Below are positions 11,038 through 22,854 of a DNA stretch of 64,000 nucleotides, one piece after another. The stretch is from contig JAJFPB010000007.1 in NCBI GenBank assembly GCA_020881915.1, positions 372,001 through 436,000 of the forward strand, given 5' to 3'. Origin of the DNA: Paramyrothecium sp. XJ0827. Its lineage: Eukaryota; Ascomycota; Sordariomycetes; Hypocreales; Stachybotryaceae. The translations under genes and the position numbers were made by a program. Positions within the stretch are counted from its first letter, which is position 1; each line of letters begins with the position of its first letter. The notes under the pieces are model-generated. The model ran no database searches and was not told the origin of the DNA. It was given only the letters and a program-made list of their open reading frames with translations.

Positions 11038-12247
11038 ATGCTCCTTTCCGTGATAAGTATTGCCTTCTGGGTAGGGACTGCGGTGTGCGCCACGACTGGC
11101 ACGCCCCCATCCTCGCCCCGTTCACAGCCTGACTTCTTCTACGGCCATGACATTTCTAGCGTGAAGTGGCTGGAAGAGTCCGGTGTTGTTTTCAAGGATA
11201 CGGCGCGTCAGAACCAAACCAGGCCGCTGGAAGATATCTTAGGAGATGGAGGAATGAATGCAGTCCGACTTCGGTATGCTTTCCGCGGCGCCTCCTTGTG
11301 CATGGATATCAATACTGATTTAGCCAAGCATTTGGGTAAACCCTCCCACCGGACAGCATGGACTTGCGTATACCCTCGAGCTTGCCAGCCGGTTTTACGA
11401 AAAGGGCTACGCAATTTACCTCGACTTCCACTTTTCCGACAACTGGGCCGATCCTGGAAAGCAAATCACGCCTGCGGCTTGGCCAACCACTTTCGATGCT
11501 CTCTCCGAAACACTCCGAACTTACGTCAAGGACACCTTGGTCGCTTTCCACGAAGCTGGCGTTGATCTCGCCATCGTTAGTCTTGGTAACGAGGTAACGC
11601 ATGGCATGCTTTGGCCCTTGGGCTACGCCACCATTGACACGTTTCCCGAATCTGAGCGGATCGCCAACTTCACCGACTTTGCCAGACTCTACATGTCCGC
11701 CCGTAAAGGCGTAGACGATGCCGTCCAACGTGGAGTTCCAAAGCCAGACGTGATGCTCCACTTATCATTCGGCTGGAATTCCACTCTGCAAGAGATCTTT
11801 TACCACAGCCTGATCGGAACTGGAATCGTTACGCTGTCCGATTGGGATCTGTTCGGCATCAGCTTTTATCCTTGGAATGGCTTGAGGGCAACATACGACA
11901 ACCTTCGCAAGACGATTGATGTCTTCACCTCGGCCCCATTCAACAAACCAGTCCACATTGTGGAGACGGACTATCCGGTCTCGTGCACCGCGCTCAACAT
12001 TTCAAACGCGGACAGGCTGACGCTCAGCCCCAAGGGGCAAATTCAATGGGTTCACGAAGTTGTGGAGATACTTAAGAATGTCCCCAAGAAGCTTGGCAGA
12101 GGCATCTGGTATTGGGAACCAGCGTCGATCGATAACCCGCCGCTTGGGAGCGCATGCGAAGATGTCCTCTTGTTTGATGCGAAGAAGACTTGTGGAGGCA
12201 AGCTGGTCGGGTACTCGAGGGAGAGCGTCAACATGTACAACTTGTAG
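11038..12247 (+). CDS. Secreted arabinogalactan endo-1,4-beta-galactanase (GH53)
   Basis: Two exons, 11038..11273 and 11329..12247, with a 55-nt GT-AG intron; the join restores the family motif VRLRIWVNPPTG and gives 384 residues. The first 18 residues form a signal peptide. Seen: YLDFHFSDNWADPGKQ, LVAFHEAGVDLAIVSLGNE with the acid/base Glu at about residue 167, and the nucleophile Glu at about 291 in VETDYP. GH53 enzymes cut beta-1,4-galactan side chains of pectin outside the cell. Reading straight through the intron would frameshift the protein, which supports the splice. A TATTTATA element lies about 65 bp upstream and CreA-like sites lie further up. Confidence 0.93.
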
Positions 12248-12620
12248 GTGTAGACGCTGAGGAACATGGGAAGCCCGCATTCTCAACCATATCGTGGGAG
12301 AACCAAGAGTTATGTTCGAGTTCCTGATTTATTGATTGTTCAGGTAATCGACAAAGTTGACCTTGATGTTGAGCTATTTCCTCGATCAATAGATACACAT
12401 ATGAGAATTGGATAAAGCAAAAATAACTGCCATATGTGCTCGCAAAAGTATTTACAAAGACAACAGGACCATACGGGCTTAGGAAAATCTCTCCAAGCCC
12501 ACTGCCTAAGCAAACGAGAGAGGATTCCTTCGCAAGTCCCATTGAAGTTCAGGACAGACTTGACACTGCAACAAATCGTACATAGATGATTCCACTAGCC
12601 ACACAATATAAAACATAACA
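12248..12620. other. 3' intergenic region between convergent genes
   Basis: About 370 bp between the ends of the galactanase gene and the acyl-CoA synthetase gene, which point toward each other. No gene seen; it should hold both 3' ends. Confidence 0.5.
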
Positions 12621-14882
12621 TCAAGGCACGGTCTTCAGAAGATCTTCGATATCCTTCTTGAACCTGTCCTTGATAGCTCGGCGGTTCAGCTTCATTGTGG
12701 CGGTCACGAGACCCTAGGTATGTCAGCTTCTTTTTCCTGCGGCAGTGTTTTCTTGGGCCAACTCACACTGGGAGGCAGCCAATCCACATCAGTCACCACA
12801 ACACCCGAGACGATTTCCATTGGCGAAAGGCCGGCGTTTCGGCCGGTGGACTGCAGATCCTCCAACACAAAGTTGCGAATCTTTTGGCTTGTGGCAATCT
12901 CCTGTTCAGGAACATTGAGCTGTTTCGCGAATGCCGGCAGCGTTCGCTCATTGGGCCAGATGATGGCTATCGGCCGGGTGTGTTGATCATCGGCGTGGAT
13001 CATGACATTAGCGACGGTTTGTGCGCCGCGATAGACAGATTCAAGCTTCTCGAGTGCGATGTACTCGCCGCCCTGTGTCTTGATCAGGTTCTTGACACGG
13101 TCAATGAGCCGCAGATGCCCATCTTTGTCAAATTCACCAATGTCACCGGTTTTAAACCAACCATCAGGCGTGAATGCCTTGGCTGTCTCCTCGGGGTCGT
13201 TGTAGTAGTGCTTGATTACTGGTAACCCTCTGATCAAGACCTCGCCCTGCGGAGTTTCGCCATCGACAAAATACCCAAGGTCAGGTACAGACGTAAGCTT
13301 CACTTCGACCGAACTGGGTATAGGGCCAATGGAATCCGTAAATTCGAGTGGTGAGCCAAGAGCTCCAGAAGCACAGGTTTCGGTGAGCCCGTAGCCTAGT
13401 AACATAGGAGCCATGACCAACGAGATGAAGGTCTTTGTCTCTGGGGCAATGCCACTTCCTCCATTCATGGTGATGCGAAGACGCCCACCAGCTTGCTCAC
13501 GCACTTTGTTGAAGACAAGCCCATCGAACAGACCAGAGCCAGGCAGGCCCCAGCGCACAGTGAAGTCCTTGAACATGTAGGCTGCCCAAAAGACGTTCCT
13601 CGTCAAGAGGCCTGATGCATTGACTTTGGTGATGATCCCTTTCTTCACTGTTTCCCAAACCTGAGGGACACCCACCATGATGGTCGGTCGTAGCTCGCGC
13701 ATGTCTCCAGCGCAGTTCCGCACGGACACATCAGCCAATGTCTTGGGATTGCCGTAACCGATAGTGCCGCAAACGAACATGCCCAAGTACTCGAGGACCA
13801 TCTCAAGAATATGCGCTAGAGGCAGGTACGAGAGGAGGACGTCGTCCGGCGAAACGCAATCACCTACACATGCATAGACGCCAGCAACTATGATGAGAGT
13901 CAACACTAGCCGAGCAAAGGCAATTCCTCTGAAGGATAAACTCACTGGCCGAGACAATAGCCTCATTGGTTATACAGGCACCTTTCGGCAAGCCTGTTGA
14001 GCCAGACGTGTACATGATGCAGTAAAGATCGCTGGGCTGGACCAGGGCGGGCTCCACCATGTTCTTCTCTCCAAGTGTCCTCAATTCCTGGAAACTGATG
14101 ACTGTGAGTTGCGGATTTGCCGCTTTGAAGGCATCGAACTCATTTCCCTCTGCGAAAACCGACCCTTCATTCACAATGACAATCTTGACATTGGATTTCC
14201 GGATAGGGCCTGCTGCTGTGTTGAGCAGGTGAGGGTCAACATACATGGCACTGCATTGAGATTGAGACAACGTATGCTCAACCCCTGCCTCGCCTAGGGA
14301 GTCGTATGCGGTGACAATTGGGATGTTTTGCGAGGCGCAGCCATGGGACATGGCGATCCATTGAGCGCTGGTGATAGTGAGTTGCGATGTCAGCACTTTG
14401 GCAGGAGTTGTGATAACAGAAAGGGTCTCATACCTGGTGGTGCCAAACAAATGCAGCTTTGAGTCCTTGGTCAATCCCAGCTTCCTCAGGCCGGAGCCAA
14501 TTTGATACGCCTGCGTCTCATACTCCTTGTAGGTGAGGAAGTGGAATTTGGACAGCTCGAAGTACTGCCACTCCTTGTCGACCTCCTTCACCTCTCCGCC
14601 AACATTTTTCTTTACCTTCTTCAATTCCTTGTGGAGCTTGATGCGCTTGCGCCAACCCACGGCGTTCCGGTCAGGGTGAAGCCGCGCGGCCCGTCGGACA
14701 ATGTCGAACACGGTGCGGACATCGTCGGACGGACGCGTGGCGAGACCGTCTTTGGCTGTGGGATGCCGCCGGGGGATCGTCTCTCCAGGAACAGGCTCGT
14801 AGCCCGGCGCCTCGACTGTGAAGGGCGGCTTGTGAACCTGATACGTTGGAATGGGGCCTGTTGCGAAGGATGATGGCGTCAT
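12621..14882 (-). CDS. Long-chain fatty acyl-CoA synthetase (FAA1/FAA4-like)
   Basis: Four exons: 14434..14882, 13946..14367, 12767..13887 and 12621..12713, separated by GT-AG introns of 53-66 nt; the product is 694 residues, typical for fungal Faa1/Faa4. Family knowledge: it activates long-chain fatty acids with ATP and CoA for lipid synthesis and beta-oxidation. Seen: FELSKFHFLTYKEYE, QWIAMSHGCASQ restored by the first splice, the AMP-binding P-loop YTSGSTGLPKGA, LLSYLPLAHILE, YGLTETCA, the DGWFKTGDIGEFDKDG motif with RVKNLIKTQGGEYIALEKLE, and a basic C-terminal tail restored by the last splice. Start 14882 is chosen because the residues after it match the usual N-terminus of the family. 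No PTS1 is present. Confidence 0.94.
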
Positions 14883-15593
14883 GTCGAACCCAAGGGCAGG
14901 ACCTTGTTCGGTGACACGTGATGACGGAGACGGTGGAGAAGTGAGCGATACGACAAGGCCGTGGGTCAGTAATGGAAGGAAAATAAGGTGCAAAGAATAG
15001 CTGGAAGTGACAGGCTGCAGCGATGTGAAGGCAAGCGACTTTAGCCCCCAAAATGCGCTGCGAGGGAAACGGTGGAGATGAAGATGAAGAAATAGATGAA
15101 GAGTGCAAGATGAAGCTCGTGAAATGGACGGATTCCGAGGCAAAGTCTGGCGCCGGCCGGTGGAATGGGTGCAGAAGGTACCGATGTGGTCCCAGCCAAT
15201 GAAGAGGAAGACTCACAGCACCACGTCGTATATCAGTGGATATGGACCTGAAGCTACGCTTAGAATAGTGTCAGAGCTTGGCATGACACAAGTAGTGACG
15301 TGTACCTAGACTTATTGCCTTAGTCAGCAGATTAAGTACATGCTGAGCCAAGAGTCCAAGACCACATGCCCTCATTGATCGTCGTCACTCACGAGGCGCA
15401 TCACTTGGCGGAAACAAAGTCATGCTCCACACCTTTTTGTCTGCTCAGTGGCCGAAAACTTCGATAGACTGAATTTATGCTTACAATGGAGTACGAGGCA
15501 CCTGTACAGAGTCAACAATTGGCCAACTCTGAAAAATGAGACCAAAATCACAACCACGCCTTGCACTATATCCCACGGATCCGAGACATCCCG
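14883..15593. other. Intergenic region, upstream of the acyl-CoA synthetase gene
   Basis: About 700 bp. The stretch next to 14882 is open in frame and pyrimidine-rich, as expected for a 5' leader, but lacks an in-frame ATG. Nothing else recognised. Confidence 0.5.
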
Positions 15594-18344
15594 CTACCAT
15601 TCCAGAGGATATTGCTCCGGACGAAGACCGAAAAACCCTCCCTCCGGCAGAGAGTACAACGACGCATTGTTGTTGTAGAGTTGGTAATCGACACCAGCGC
15701 GTGGTACTTCATTCCCCCACCAATCCAGGTCCGCCCCTTGGCCTGCGCCGAAAGAAAAGACGAGCGTCACGATGAGGCCCGACACCGCCACGCCAACGCT
15801 GAGACCTGCAAATACGAGGTAGGCGTATTTGCCCCACCAGGCCGTGTAGCGACGCTTGAGGTAGTACTGGAAGAACCACGCAATGTAGATGCCGAGAGTC
15901 GCGTACGTCAGGTTGTTGTTGCCCGCCCATTCGAAGGCGCCCGACATGGCGATGGCCGGGTGCAGACACTCCAACACGGACGCGGCTGGGGACCAGAAGT
16001 ACTTGTCGAACATGGCAAACGGCTTGTCGTCCATCCGAGCTTGGAGGTACAGCCGCACGCGCGGTAGGACCTTCTCGCTAGTAATCCAGAAAGCACCCAG
16101 TATGGCGCCGATCAAGAAACACCAGGGAAGCACGGGGTAAACCTTGAACATGTTGTTTGTGCCAAACGCGCCGAACAAGATGGTCGACGACCACACTGAG
16201 TGGGCGTACGCGCAAACCATGTACTGCTTGTTGTTCCACTGACAGAGGGTGCTGTCCGCGTTGGCATACACCAAGAGCAGCTCCAGGATGGCACAGTAGA
16301 TGAAGCAGTTGACAACGACGGAAGACACGTGCCCGCGAAACACTGCACGGGGTGGAATGCCGGCATAGTGCGCCTTCTTGAGATCACCGCTGAAGCTGCC
16401 GGCCATCTGCTCAAAGGCAGCGCCCAACATGAGAATGATCAGCTGCGGAAGCGGCTGGCCCGGGAACCAGATGCCAGGAAGGACCTGCCAAATGACGTTG
16501 AGCGCGATGCCGGTATTGGCTATCGACTCAATCACGACCCATGGAATCGTCAAGACGGCACCAATGCCTGTGACGCCCAGGATGGACCACCACGGCGTCT
16601 GAGTTGGCCAGGCTGTCAGGCTGATGATGGACACGGCGAAACCAAACGCAAAGACGCAGCCATACCACCACTCCGGCACTTCTTTATACCTACGCATCAT
16701 TCGCGTGTGGCCGTCGGCAAAGCCCGTGTATATGCTCCGGCGCTTCCACGTGTTGACGGCCATGCCCACAAAGGCTTTCTTGATTGGCCCCCAGTACTTG
16801 GTGAAGACGTAAACAATTGAAAAGGTATAATACACAAAGTTGACCCCAGTCGCGACAAGATTGGCGATGGCATAGTAAGGTGGGCCGTACTCCCTGTACT
16901 TGTCGATGTCGATTTGCTGACTGTCGCCAAGCACCCTGGTGATGTTGTACTGGCCGCCGGTGTTGTCAAACACGCCGTTTGAGTTGATGGGCATGTAGGC
17001 GGACCAGAACGCGTTCTTGTAGTACATGATGATGATGATGACGCCGGCGAGCGCGCGCATCGTGTACTGCTGCAGCTGGGCAAAGAACGGCGAGTTCATG
17101 GCATTGATGCCAGACGCGTTGGGGTCCCAGCTCGAGATGGGGTTGAAGCCCATGCCGCCGTACGAGCCGGTAATGGCGGCGAGATGAAAGTTATTGGGCG
17201 AAATCCAAGTCATCCAGTTGAATAGACGAAGGCCCCCAAAGAAGCGGTTCGGGATCCAATAGTACACGAGGAAGATTACGGAGCTCCATAAAAACAATCG
17301 ATAACGCGACATGCTCCAGCCATTGATCCTCTCGCGCTTGTTGTCTTGGGTGATGAGGGTTCGGTTGAGGGCAAGCGTCGGGAGATGGCTGGGCCACACG
17401 GCCTCAATCGGGTAGACGCTCAGGCGACGCAGGATGCCAGCCATACCTAGGCCGTACACCTGGTTCGACATCGCCAGCATCACGTTGAATCCGAAGGTAG
17501 CCCACCGCTGGTTGAAGAAGACGGGCATGCGGAGGACGAGGAGGCCCGTGAAGTTGCCAATACTGGACGCACCGGTAAAAATGATGGTGGAGAACAGCTG
17601 CTCCTTGCTCGTCCACGGCCCGGGGTTCAAGGTGTAGCGCGTGCCGCGGAATCTGAAGCCCCAGTCAGGAAGTATGTACGCCATCGCGCGGCCCATTGGT
17701 ACGAGAAGGAGTTGCACGACCGAGCCCGGGATGGAGATGCCCGGTTGGCGGGGGAAGAAGACTGCACAGACTCGATCAGCTACGTTGCATCACAAGCACG
17801 ATGGGATGCACCCACAGGTGTTGACAGAGGTGCAGACAACAACCCAGAAGTAGCCTAGGATGTAGGCCCGCACGCTCTCGCACGCTTCGTCCATATCGTC
17901 GTACGGCAGTGTCACGGCACGCACCTCGGCGTACGGAGACCAATTGCTGCACAGGCCCGCCCGCTTGCACACCTCGTAGCTCCACTCGCCGTGCTCCATG
18001 CCGCACGCCTCGTTGCCCTCCACGAGCTCGCGGAAGCGGGCCATCATCTGGCGGTCGATGGTGTAGTCGTCCTTCTGGCTGACGAGGAGGTTGCGGAGCA
18101 CCTCCACCGACTCCTCGACGTTGAGGGTCAGGACGGAGACGGCCATGCGATCCACGTCGCACCCCGCCGGCAGCGACTCGCCGGCATGCTGCCCGCTGTA
18201 CTCGGCCTTGAGACGTTCGAGCCACTCGAGGGGTGGGAACTGCTCGGGGGAAGTCACGCGGCTTGCCTTTTCCGTGTACTCGAGGACGCTCTCGTCCTTG
18301 CCAGGCGGCAGCCCGCCTTCTGCCACGACGGCTTCGACTGGCAT
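15594..18344 (-). CDS. OPT-family oligopeptide transporter (ISP4-like)
   Basis: Two exons, 17816..18344 and 15594..17761, with a 54-nt intron (donor GTGGGT). The join gives NTFFFPRQPGIS and an 898-residue protein. OPT proteins import small peptides or related compounds across the plasma membrane with protons. Seen: a long hydrophilic N-terminus, the TLNPGPWTSKEQ motif, about a dozen hydrophobic segments, a cluster of isoleucines in VIIIIMYYKN, the WNNKQYMVCAY stretch and the C-terminal ending PEQYPLEW. The ATG at 18344 starts a plausible cytosolic tail. The exact substrate is not predictable. Confidence 0.93.
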
Positions 18345-18426
18345 GATTCAAGCAGCTTTGTTACACAATCCACGCTGTTGGAGTGTTCTCCGCAGGACGT
18401 CGTGCGGTTCATGACGGGGATCCATC

Positions 18427-18434
18427 GAATATAT
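18427..18434 (-). promoter_or_regulatory. TATA-like element of the OPT gene
   Basis: Minus strand contains TATATA about 85 bp upstream of the ATG at 18344. Assigned by position only. Confidence 0.3.
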
Positions 18435-19287
18435 AGCCAGGCGGTGGCAATTTGTGAGACATGGCACAGGATGTTCCATGCCATGCCCAAGTCTGCAAGG
18501 TCGCAGAGCATACGTTACACTGTTGGGCATGGACCGTCGATGATAGGCTCCTCGCGTACCATTCTGCTAGAGCAACCCACTCATGATCAACAATTGATGT
18601 TACTCTTTCTACGCAAGTTCCAACTGGGGGTCACACGGTCACGCTTGCTACCCCGCAATAACCCCCCCTGCTGGACTGATATTGCTTGTTCCAATGGGAC
18701 TCGGGAATTGGGATTCTGTGTTGGTTGGCCTGCTGCACGGCCTTTTACTTTGGTTCCTCGGCAGACTTGCGCGGATCATCCATCGGGGGTGGCCGGGTCC
18801 CCGGACTGCATTTGGCCGAGCCGTCAACCCCTCTCCTGCTTATCATCCGGCAGCGGCACATGCTACATGCATATCTACGTCGGATTGCGCGGCTTATCGT
18901 GGCTCGAATGATGGTACTTCGTTGGTTATGGAACACGTTGGATGGAGTGCGCCCGAACCACGGAGAAGGTCTGCTTGCTGACGAAAAGCAACGCTCTTTG
19001 CTTGGCGACGTCAGTCTCCACCGAAGATCTTTGAACAACGCTTCAACAAGTATGGGACTTCTCATCAAAGCGCTAGATCATCGGCTTTTAGAGAATATTA
19101 CAACTCATCATAAAGGACATGATTTATGTTCTCGCAGGCTGTTCATTCTGGTACTCGACATTAGGCAATACTTCAACCAGGACAGGCGTCACATTCTATA
19201 AGGCATTGGTGACAAGCATGACCTGTGTTAGCTCTATATCTATTTTATCTAGCTCCCATGGACTCCCTCCGTTGCTTGGGACGTTTA
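18435..19287. other. Intergenic, no supportable gene
   Basis: About 850 bp between the OPT promoter and the end of the rhodopsin-like gene. Reading frames here have no family features. Confidence 0.5.
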
Positions 19288-20625
19288 CTATGCACTTGGG
19301 CACGAGTCCAACTCGTAGCCAGAACACACCTGACCCCCGGATGTACTTGCACGCTCAGAGTATTCTTTCCTGTAGCCCGCCTTTTGTAAGAAGCTGGCTG
19401 ACTTGGGACTCCTCAGCGGCTGGCCTTCATCTTCGTCAATGTATCGAAGCACCACGGTGCCTAGCCAGTTGCCGAATCTTGCATTGTGCTGCGGGTTGTC
19501 CGGACCGCCGAGCCCTCGGTGGTGATCTCTTCTGTAAGGACCACGCCGCCAGAATTCTGGAGTGAGAATCGGAGTGAGAATCGGTAGAGTGACGCTGATC
19601 AGCCCGACGGCAGTTTCGCGAAACCCCCAGCGGTTGATGTTGATGACAGAGGGTGAGCCGCCCAGCGTCGAGGCGGCGCGGACAATCGCCGTAGAAATGA
19701 CAAACAGTCCAGACGACAGCAGCAATCCAATGCCGATTTTTCGTCGTAGAGGTACTCTTAGATGCCAGAGAATTGGTACAGGGATCGCGAGAAGGGCCGC
19801 ATCCGTCACCACGTTCAACCACACCAACGTCCAGAAGTTCTGCGGTCGGAAAGTGCAATTCGGCCCGGGTAAAGGATTGATCCGCCAATTATCGCTGTAC
19901 CTGTTTTATCCTGTCAGCAAAACCTCGACGTCGTGATTTGTGTGGCATCAGCGCTTACGGTCGACAGCTGAATGTCACGGTCAGGCAAAGAATAATGTAG
20001 GACACGCCGCACATCCAGAAAAGCAGCCGGAGCGTTCTGTGTCTCAGAATCCCCCCAAACGTAAGACGCCTATAGAAAAAGAGCACCGTAAACTTCAAGA
20101 CCCCTGTTTGCCATCGGTCAGTACCACAACACCATTTAGCCAAACGACATAGGACCTACATATCAAGCCTGGATATGTATACCAGGACGCGAATTCCAGC
20201 TTCGACCCAAGCTCCAGCCGTTGGATGTCCTCGTTCGAGAGCGATGGAACTATATCAGGGGTAATATCGATATTCGCGCCCGTGCGATAGGTGACTTGTA
20301 CTATCCACACGTTGGCGGTGTATAGTATCAAATACTGCGGCCTGTTAGACAAACTTTCAAATTCCGGTGGACAAACATCACTTACGGGGATGTTCAGGTA
20401 GTCATCGCCATTGAAGCCGCGTATCCCAACTGTCCTGAACCTGACTGCGAACCGGAGGAGGATAAAAAATACGCCAATGCCGTACCACGCCTAGACGCCA
20501 CATGAATCTGTATCGTTCGCGAAGCTCACACAAGCGATGTTCAACGGGGACTGTGAACATACCCAAACTTCTGGAAGATAGCTATCGTCCTTTTCGAGAA
20601 ATATCTTGGAGCGTGATGCCCGCAT
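19288..20625 (-). CDS. Rhodopsin-domain integral membrane protein (fungal)
   Basis: Five exons: 20563..20625, 20386..20490, 20160..20334, 19959..20103 and 19288..19900, with introns of 51-72 nt, giving 366 residues. The pieces read as one member of the large fungal rhodopsin-domain family: LPEVWAWYGIGVFFILLRF, GIRGFNGDDYL, KFTVLFFYRRLTFG, ILCLTVTFSCRP, NVVTDAALLAIPVPILW and NINRWGFRETAVG. About seven hydrophobic segments are expected. Relatives of Pth11 and SAT4 are included in this group; most have no known role. A 12-bp tandem repeat near 19560-19583 duplicates the peptide ILTP. The weakly conserved C-terminus could hold one more intron. Confidence 0.85.
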
Positions 20626-21425
20626 ACTTCATTCAGGCATCCCCGGTATACCGGAAGCCGCGGGTGTCGCAAACCTAGGTGACGGGCGAGGTTCTGGGAG
20701 ACGGCAGTGCGCTGACCAAAGTATAAATACGGCACCGGGAATCACCGGGTTTAAGGCTGGCGTCACATGATGAATGTCTGATGATTACTGGCACGATTCG
20801 TTTCACGGATGATTGCGAGGTGACATCCGAGCGAGGCGATGCAAACCTTAAAGTTCACTCGCTTCTTCGCGATCTGCTTCTTGCGTCAACTGGACCAATT
20901 GAGAGGGACTAGAACCATTCTTCGAATCTGCACAGACTTCTGGCTTCGGTAAAGTCAGTCGTGGCGCTGTTTACCCTGGCATGCGTCCCCAATAGTTGTG
21001 TTAGGAAGGATTATCTTGACCTGAACTGTCTATCAGAAGGCACCACGAGCTTCCAAATCAGTTCCGCTATTCCTTTCCTATTTTGGCGTGTGCCTTTATT
21101 ATAACCTCGTCCGCGGTTTTGGAAAACAGAACCTTTCCACGCCACCCTGCTTTCGGTGACTCCCCATTTTAACTTCACGGTCCGGGGGATGGGTTGTTCG
21201 ATGTCTTGAGAAGTATACGACAGTGACTCTATTTGCAATTGCTATGTTGTACCAGCATGTAAATGACAGGGCGCAACGGGGTTGATACTTACTGTAGGCA
21301 TCAAACTCAACGCGGTGGAAGCCGGGGGCCTGAAATACCACGTAATGTCTGTATCTCGGGGTGACTGGCTCGGCATCACAGCCGTCGATACGGGGCCAGG
21401 GGGTGGTCCGCATGACAGTTAGTGG
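20626..21425. other. Region with a possible downstream remnant of the subtilase locus
   Basis: No complete gene seen. On the minus strand, 21.0-21.4 kb holds two open segments separated by an intron-like GTAAGT..ACATAG stretch (about 21244-21294). They could be the 3' part of the broken subtilase-like gene or an unrelated remnant. I cannot assign a family. Confidence 0.3.
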
Positions 21426-21956
21426 CTAAGAGCGGCACACGTGGGCCCTTGCGGCCCTTCGTTGGACCCGTCTGGGGTCGGCAGGCCAGACTCCTTTCAG
21501 CGACTGCGCCTGTTTCAACAAGAAAGCTTTGGCACCGTCGGCGTCAGTGTCTCCGCGAGCCAGGTGTAGCGCCGCAAATCCTGCTATTATAGCCGTAGCT
21601 GGAGAAGATCCTGAAGTGTACTCGTAGGCATCAGCAACTACTTCGTATGAGCGTTGTGAAGCACAAAGCACCTCGAAACTATTCGCATAGATGCTCAAAA
21701 CCCCCTTTCCGCGGCTGTCAAGGTACGTCAAATCCTCCCACCTAGTTCCGTCTGCATCGAGCTGGGCAAGGCGCCCCGAGTCTGAGAAGTGACGAGGTGC
21801 AGTAATAGCAACATCCTGCGCCTGGAAGTTTACAGACTTCGCGCCGCTCGATTGTCGATTGTCAGGACCACAAGAATTGCATGATGCTGTCCAGGTGCCT
21901 GGGACTCCGAGTTCCTGCAGTTGACGGAAGAACCGTGACCCTGGATGTCCAGGTCA
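21426..21956 (-). pseudogene. Subtilase (peptidase S8) remnant, C-terminal half only
   Basis: An open frame of about 175 codons that begins directly after a stop codon and has no start. Seen: LQELGVPGTW followed by CNSCGPDN, which aligns in position with the oxyanion-hole Asn region (AGNSGP) of subtilases, then the catalytic Ser motif TSGSSPATAIIAG and a short tail. The N-terminal half with the catalytic Asp and His motifs is not found upstream in any frame. A GHGSS string nearby is only present in another frame. It is most likely a truncated, dead copy; an unusual multi-exon gene is the alternative. Confidence 0.6.
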
Positions 21957-22854
21957 ACGGGCTGGTCGAGAACACGGGCGAAACCCACCATAAAATTCCC
22001 GTGTCAGACAGACTCTGAGACTTTGGGCATCCCCATTAGGCTCTCATCAATCAGATACAATTGTTTAGATTTCTCTCTCGATAGGCTTTCTCTGCTATCA
22101 GGTTTGGACACGTAAGCGAGGCATCCATGGACATGCCCCTGTTCAATCGATCAAGTTCTGCTAGTAGTTTTACCAACATCACACGGCTATGGTCGGCCGG
22201 TATGCTTCTCGATACTCCGAACAGGCGTGCTTGTGGAAAAGTACATATCGGCCATATTAGTCTTGTAGCTTGAAGCGCTGCATAATCGACGCAGTTCCTC
22301 AAGCGGTGTAGACGCCGAGTACCTCACAACGACTCGGTTTCATTAGAGTCTCAAGCCTTTGGTACGTCATCAGACCAAATGCATGCTCACACTTTGGCGT
22401 CTGCAGCGGCTCTTACCGCGGAGGCTGCACTTGTCTGCTGCCTCAATCGCCGCCGCCACCGCCTCCTCACACCCCATACCCAAACTGCCCCGGCGTCGAC
22501 ATGTCCCAACTCAACTCCGCGCGCGATTGCTGTGGGTCATACCCATGCTCGGTTTGTGTTCGCGTAACTGTGGAGGATCTGTATGTAGGTAGCGAAGGAT
22601 TAGATTAGCTCTCTTCGGAACCATGACCGGCATGTCATGAGCATCGTATTACGAGCGTCAACCGCAGAACGTGGAACTATACAAAGCCGCAAGCTTTTTC
22701 ATTTCATTTTTCTTTCACAGACTTGAATCATCCGAAATCAGCTATCGTCCGTCCAATACAGTACTATCAATAAGCTAAGCAGGCCCTTTAATTGCGGAAA
22801 TTGCATCACGAATTCGTCATCTGTTCGTCACATAGGAGTCTCCCAATGGCTAAG
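21957..22854. other. Intergenic, no supportable gene
   Basis: About 900 bp upstream of the subtilase remnant. Small reading frames only, with no recognisable N-terminal subtilase sequence. Confidence 0.45.
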
